DNA from: Butyrivibrio sp. AC2005
Lineage (GTDB): Bacteria; Bacillota; Clostridia; Lachnospirales; Lachnospiraceae
Assembly: GCF_000424145.1 (NCBI RefSeq)
Contig: NZ_AUJI01000014.1
Coordinates: 56,636 to 120,635 of the forward strand
Length of the DNA stretch: 64,000 bases
Direction: 5' to 3'
Below are positions 62,124-64,000 of this stretch, piece after piece. Positions within the stretch are counted from its first letter, which is position 1. Each line of letters begins with the position of its first letter. A model generated the notes under the pieces. It did no database searches and had not been told where the DNA came from. It was given only the letters and a program-made list of their open reading frames with translations. Made by a program: the position numbers and the translations under genes.

Positions 62124-62177
62124 AGCATACAATCCGAAAGTAAAATGTATGAGTTACTTATGTAAAATCTATGTAAA
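62124..62177 (-). promoter_or_regulatory. PhoP box of four 11-bp-phased hexamers
   Basis: On the minus strand TTTACA (62177-62172), TTTACA (62166-62161), AACTCA (62155-62150) and TTTACT (62144-62139) repeat every 11 bp, as in Gram-positive PhoP sites built from TTAACA-like hexamers. A TATGCT-like -10 lies near 62129-62124. The cotransporter starts 42 nt beyond. Confidence 0.7.
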
Positions 62178-62213
62178 ATCCTTGTTGCTGTTCAGCTCCT
62201 GACCAGCCAAACA

Positions 62214-62858
62214 TCACATCGTTTCACTATTTTTCAAAGAAAAGATTACCCATTCAGCAATGTTTGTAGCGTGATCCCCGATTCTCTCAAAGAATTTGGC
62301 AATAAGAAGAATGTCGGTAGCTTCTTCTCCTTCTTCAGGACTGTTTAATATAAGCTGGATCACATCCTTTTTTGCCTGGACAAATAAGTCATCAACAACA
62401 TCGTCATGCTCAATAACTTCACCTGCCTTATCAACATCCTTTTCAACATAGGCTTCTATACTGTTAAAAAGCATAATCATTGTTTCATTGGCCATCTCTT
62501 GAATATGCCTAAACTTATCTATCTGACTGTTTTCTCCCATGAGAATAGTCATCTCAGAAATGTCTGCTGCATGGTCGCCGATTCGTTCCATATCAGTTAC
62601 CATTTTCATAGCTGCCGTCACAGTGCGAAGATCCCTGGCAACAGGCTGCTGTTGTATCAAAAGATTAAAACAGATACCTTCTATTACCTTCTGAAGATGA
62701 TCAATTTCTTCATCACTTTCCATAATCGCCCTGGCTTTATCAACATCCCGAGAAACAAGGGCCTCAATTGCCATTTTAATATTCGAAACAATCTTGTTTC
62801 CCATTTCAATCATCTGCTGATTTAGTTCTGACAGCTGTTCATCAAATTTACTTCTCAT
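62214..62858 (-). CDS. phoU: Phosphate signalling protein PhoU
   Basis: 214 residues of two tandem three-helix PhoU repeats. The metal-binding motifs [10 protein letters not shown] (about 76) and [10 protein letters not shown] (about 190) are both seen. It modulates Pst transport and the PhoR kinase. Its start overlaps the pstB stop by 4 nt. Confidence 0.96.
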   Translation of the reverse strand: MRSKFDEQLSELNQQMIEMGNKIVSNIKMAIEALVSRDVDKARAIMESDEEIDHLQKVIEGICFNLLIQQQPVARDLRTVTAAMKMVTDMERIGDHAADISEMTILMGENSQIDKFRHIQEMANETMIMLFNSIEAYVEKDVDKAGEVIEHDDVVDDLFVQAKKDVIQLILNSPEEGEEATDILLIAKFFERIGDHATNIAEWVIFSLKNSETM

Positions 62859-63613
62859 CCGAATCTCCCCGTAATATAATCCTCTGTTCTTTTATCCTTT
62901 GGATAAGAGAATATCTGCTTAGTATCACCAAATTCTACCATCTCTCCCACCAGGAAAAATGCCGTATAATCTGAAACTCTAACTGCCTGTTGCATATTAT
63001 GGGTAACAACAACGACAGTATATTTCTTTTTCAGGTCCTCCATCAAATCCTCGATCTTCGTTGTTGAAATCGGATCAAGGGCTGATGTAGGTTCGTCCAT
63101 AAGAAGAATCTCCGGCTCGACCGCAAGTGCCCTAGCAATGCATATTCTCTGCTGCTGTCCTCCGGAAAAAGATAAAGCTGATTTTTTTAGTCTGTCTTTT
63201 ACCTCATCCCAGATTGCAGCCCCCCTCAAACTTTCTTCAACAATTTTATCCAACTTTTTCTTGTCTTTTATTCCATGAACTCTCGGGCCGTAGGCCACGT
63301 TATCATAAACGCTCATTGGGAAAGGATTTGGCTGCTGAAAAACCATGCCAACTTTTTTTCTAAGCAAAGTAGTATCTGTACCTTTAGAGTAGATATCTTT
63401 TCCATCTATTTTGACACTTCCCTCGATCTTTACGCCTTCCACCAGATCATTCATCCTGTTCAAGGTCTTTAAAAAGGTTGATTTCCCGCACCCGGAAGGC
63501 CCAATAAACGCGGTTATTGCCTTTTCCTGTATTTCCATGCTTACATTTTTTAATGCCTGATTCTCTCCATAATAGAGATTCAGATTAGAAACACTTATCT
63601 TTATATTTCCCAT
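62855..63613 (-). CDS. pstB: Phosphate ABC transporter ATP-binding protein PstB
   Basis: 252 residues. Walker [15 protein letters not shown] signature [14 protein letters not shown], Walker [13 protein letters not shown] and switch His in VVVTHNMQQ. The N-terminus includes the PstB-typical [11 protein letters not shown]. Lies 2 nt after pstA. Energises high-affinity phosphate import. Confidence 0.97.
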   Translation of the reverse strand: MGNIKISVSNLNLYYGENQALKNVSMEIQEKAITAFIGPSGCGKSTFLKTLNRMNDLVEGVKIEGSVKIDGKDIYSKGTDTTLLRKKVGMVFQQPNPFPMSVYDNVAYGPRVHGIKDKKKLDKIVEESLRGAAIWDEVKDRLKKSALSFSGGQQQRICIARALAVEPEILLMDEPTSALDPISTTKIEDLMEDLKKKYTVVVVTHNMQQAVRVSDYTAFFLVGEMVEFGDTKQIFSYPKDKRTEDYITGRFG

Positions 63614-63615
63614 TA

Positions 63616-64000
63616 TTATTCCCTTCTAGTTACGTCAAAATGTTTTGTTAATGCTTTTGTTACCAGATTGATTGCAAGGACGACTATCAAAAGAACTACA
63701 GCAATACCAAATGCCGTATCAAAATCTCCTTCACTTGTGGCGGACAGATACATCTGAATGGTAAGAGTTCCTCCTGATTGAAATGGCTTGGCCATAAGTC
63801 CCTTTATTCCCTTTGGTAACATTTTGGCGCTTCCCGCCGTAAACAAAAGAGCTGCTGATTCGCCAACAATTCTTCCTATCGCCAGTATCGCCCCAGTGAT
63901 TATTCCTGGCATGGCGCTGGGAAGAAGGATTGTTCTTATCATGTACCACTTGCCACTACCAAGACCATATGCTCCGTTTCGATATGAGTCTGGAACAGTC
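63616..64000 (-). CDS. pstA: Phosphate ABC transporter permease PstA, partial (C-terminal part)
   Basis: The frame is open to the right edge, beyond the first internal Met. The segment [20 protein letters not shown] followed by [13 protein letters not shown] is the EAA loop of PstA, and two TM helices follow ([21 protein letters not shown], and a C-terminal one ending [12 protein letters not shown]). The N-terminal half lies outside the window, as should pstC and pstS. Confidence 0.92.
   Translation of the reverse strand, partial: TVPDSYRNGAYGLGSGKWYMIRTILLPSAMPGIITGAILAIGRIVGESAALLFTAGSAKMLPKGIKGLMAKPFQSGGTLTIQMYLSATSEGDFDTAFGIAVVLLIVVLAINLVTKALTKHFDVTRRE

Overview
The window looks like a chromosome segment of a low-GC Firmicute of the Lachnospiraceae type (Butyrivibrio/Pseudobutyrivibrio-like). 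This is inferred from gene content: HprK, Crh and WhiA, a uvrC-hprK-ROK kinase-murB-rapZ-whiA-crh operon, pyruvate formate-lyase, LplABC-type sugar import, and a PD-(D/E)XK transposase-family nuclease. No rRNA, tRNA or CRISPR array was seen.

Layout. 1-6.2 kb: type IV pilus operon on the minus strand (pilA, a pilin-like protein, pilB, pilT, pilC, pilD, pilM cut by the edge). 6.3-12.4 kb: oligosaccharide ABC transporter (permease, permease, lipoprotein) divergent from a cytoplasmic beta-helix protein. 12.6-18.3 kb: mgtE with an overlapping small leader ORF, then pflB, pflA and hypB. 18.3-34.1 kb: Na/Pi cotransporter, acetyltransferase, cyclophilin, lipid kinase, the crh-whiA-rapZ-murB-ROK-hprK-uvrC run, ftsH and a RACo-like ferredoxin/ASKHA protein. 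34.4-37.6 kb: an SPFH / zinc-ribbon / TPM three-gene unit like Bacillus ydjI-ydjG-ydjH. 37.7-44.4 kb: a cyclic-di-GMP island with two tandem membrane GGDEF proteins facing an operon of GGDEF, degenerate HD-GYP and a solute-binding lipoprotein. 44.5-48.3 kb: GH27 alpha-galactosidase, MBL hydrolase, flavin reductase. 48.4-51.8 kb: MFS exporter plus ABC-F protein behind a long leader with a tiny ORF and intrinsic terminators. 51.8-58.3 kb: accessory region with a methyltransferase, a split BRO-type antirepressor, an unknown protein divergent from an XRE regulator, a PD-(D/E)XK nuclease and small HTH genes. 58.3-64 kb: phosphate regulon (phoR, phoP, Na/Pi cotransporter, phoU, pstB, pstA cut by the edge) with an internal PhoP box.

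How it fits together. The PilB N-terminus carries two 24-residue MshEN-like motifs, so the pilus may be an output of the cyclic-di-GMP genes 32 kb away. The strongest candidates for something undescribed are the attenuator-like leader of the MFS/ABC-F operon, with an M-R-N-R mini-ORF resembling macrolide-arrest leader peptides; an A-AAA-AAG slippery site joining the two halves of the BRO protein; a face-to-face promoter/twin-operator switch at 55.04-55.09 kb; and the proline-containing leader ORF overlapping mgtE.
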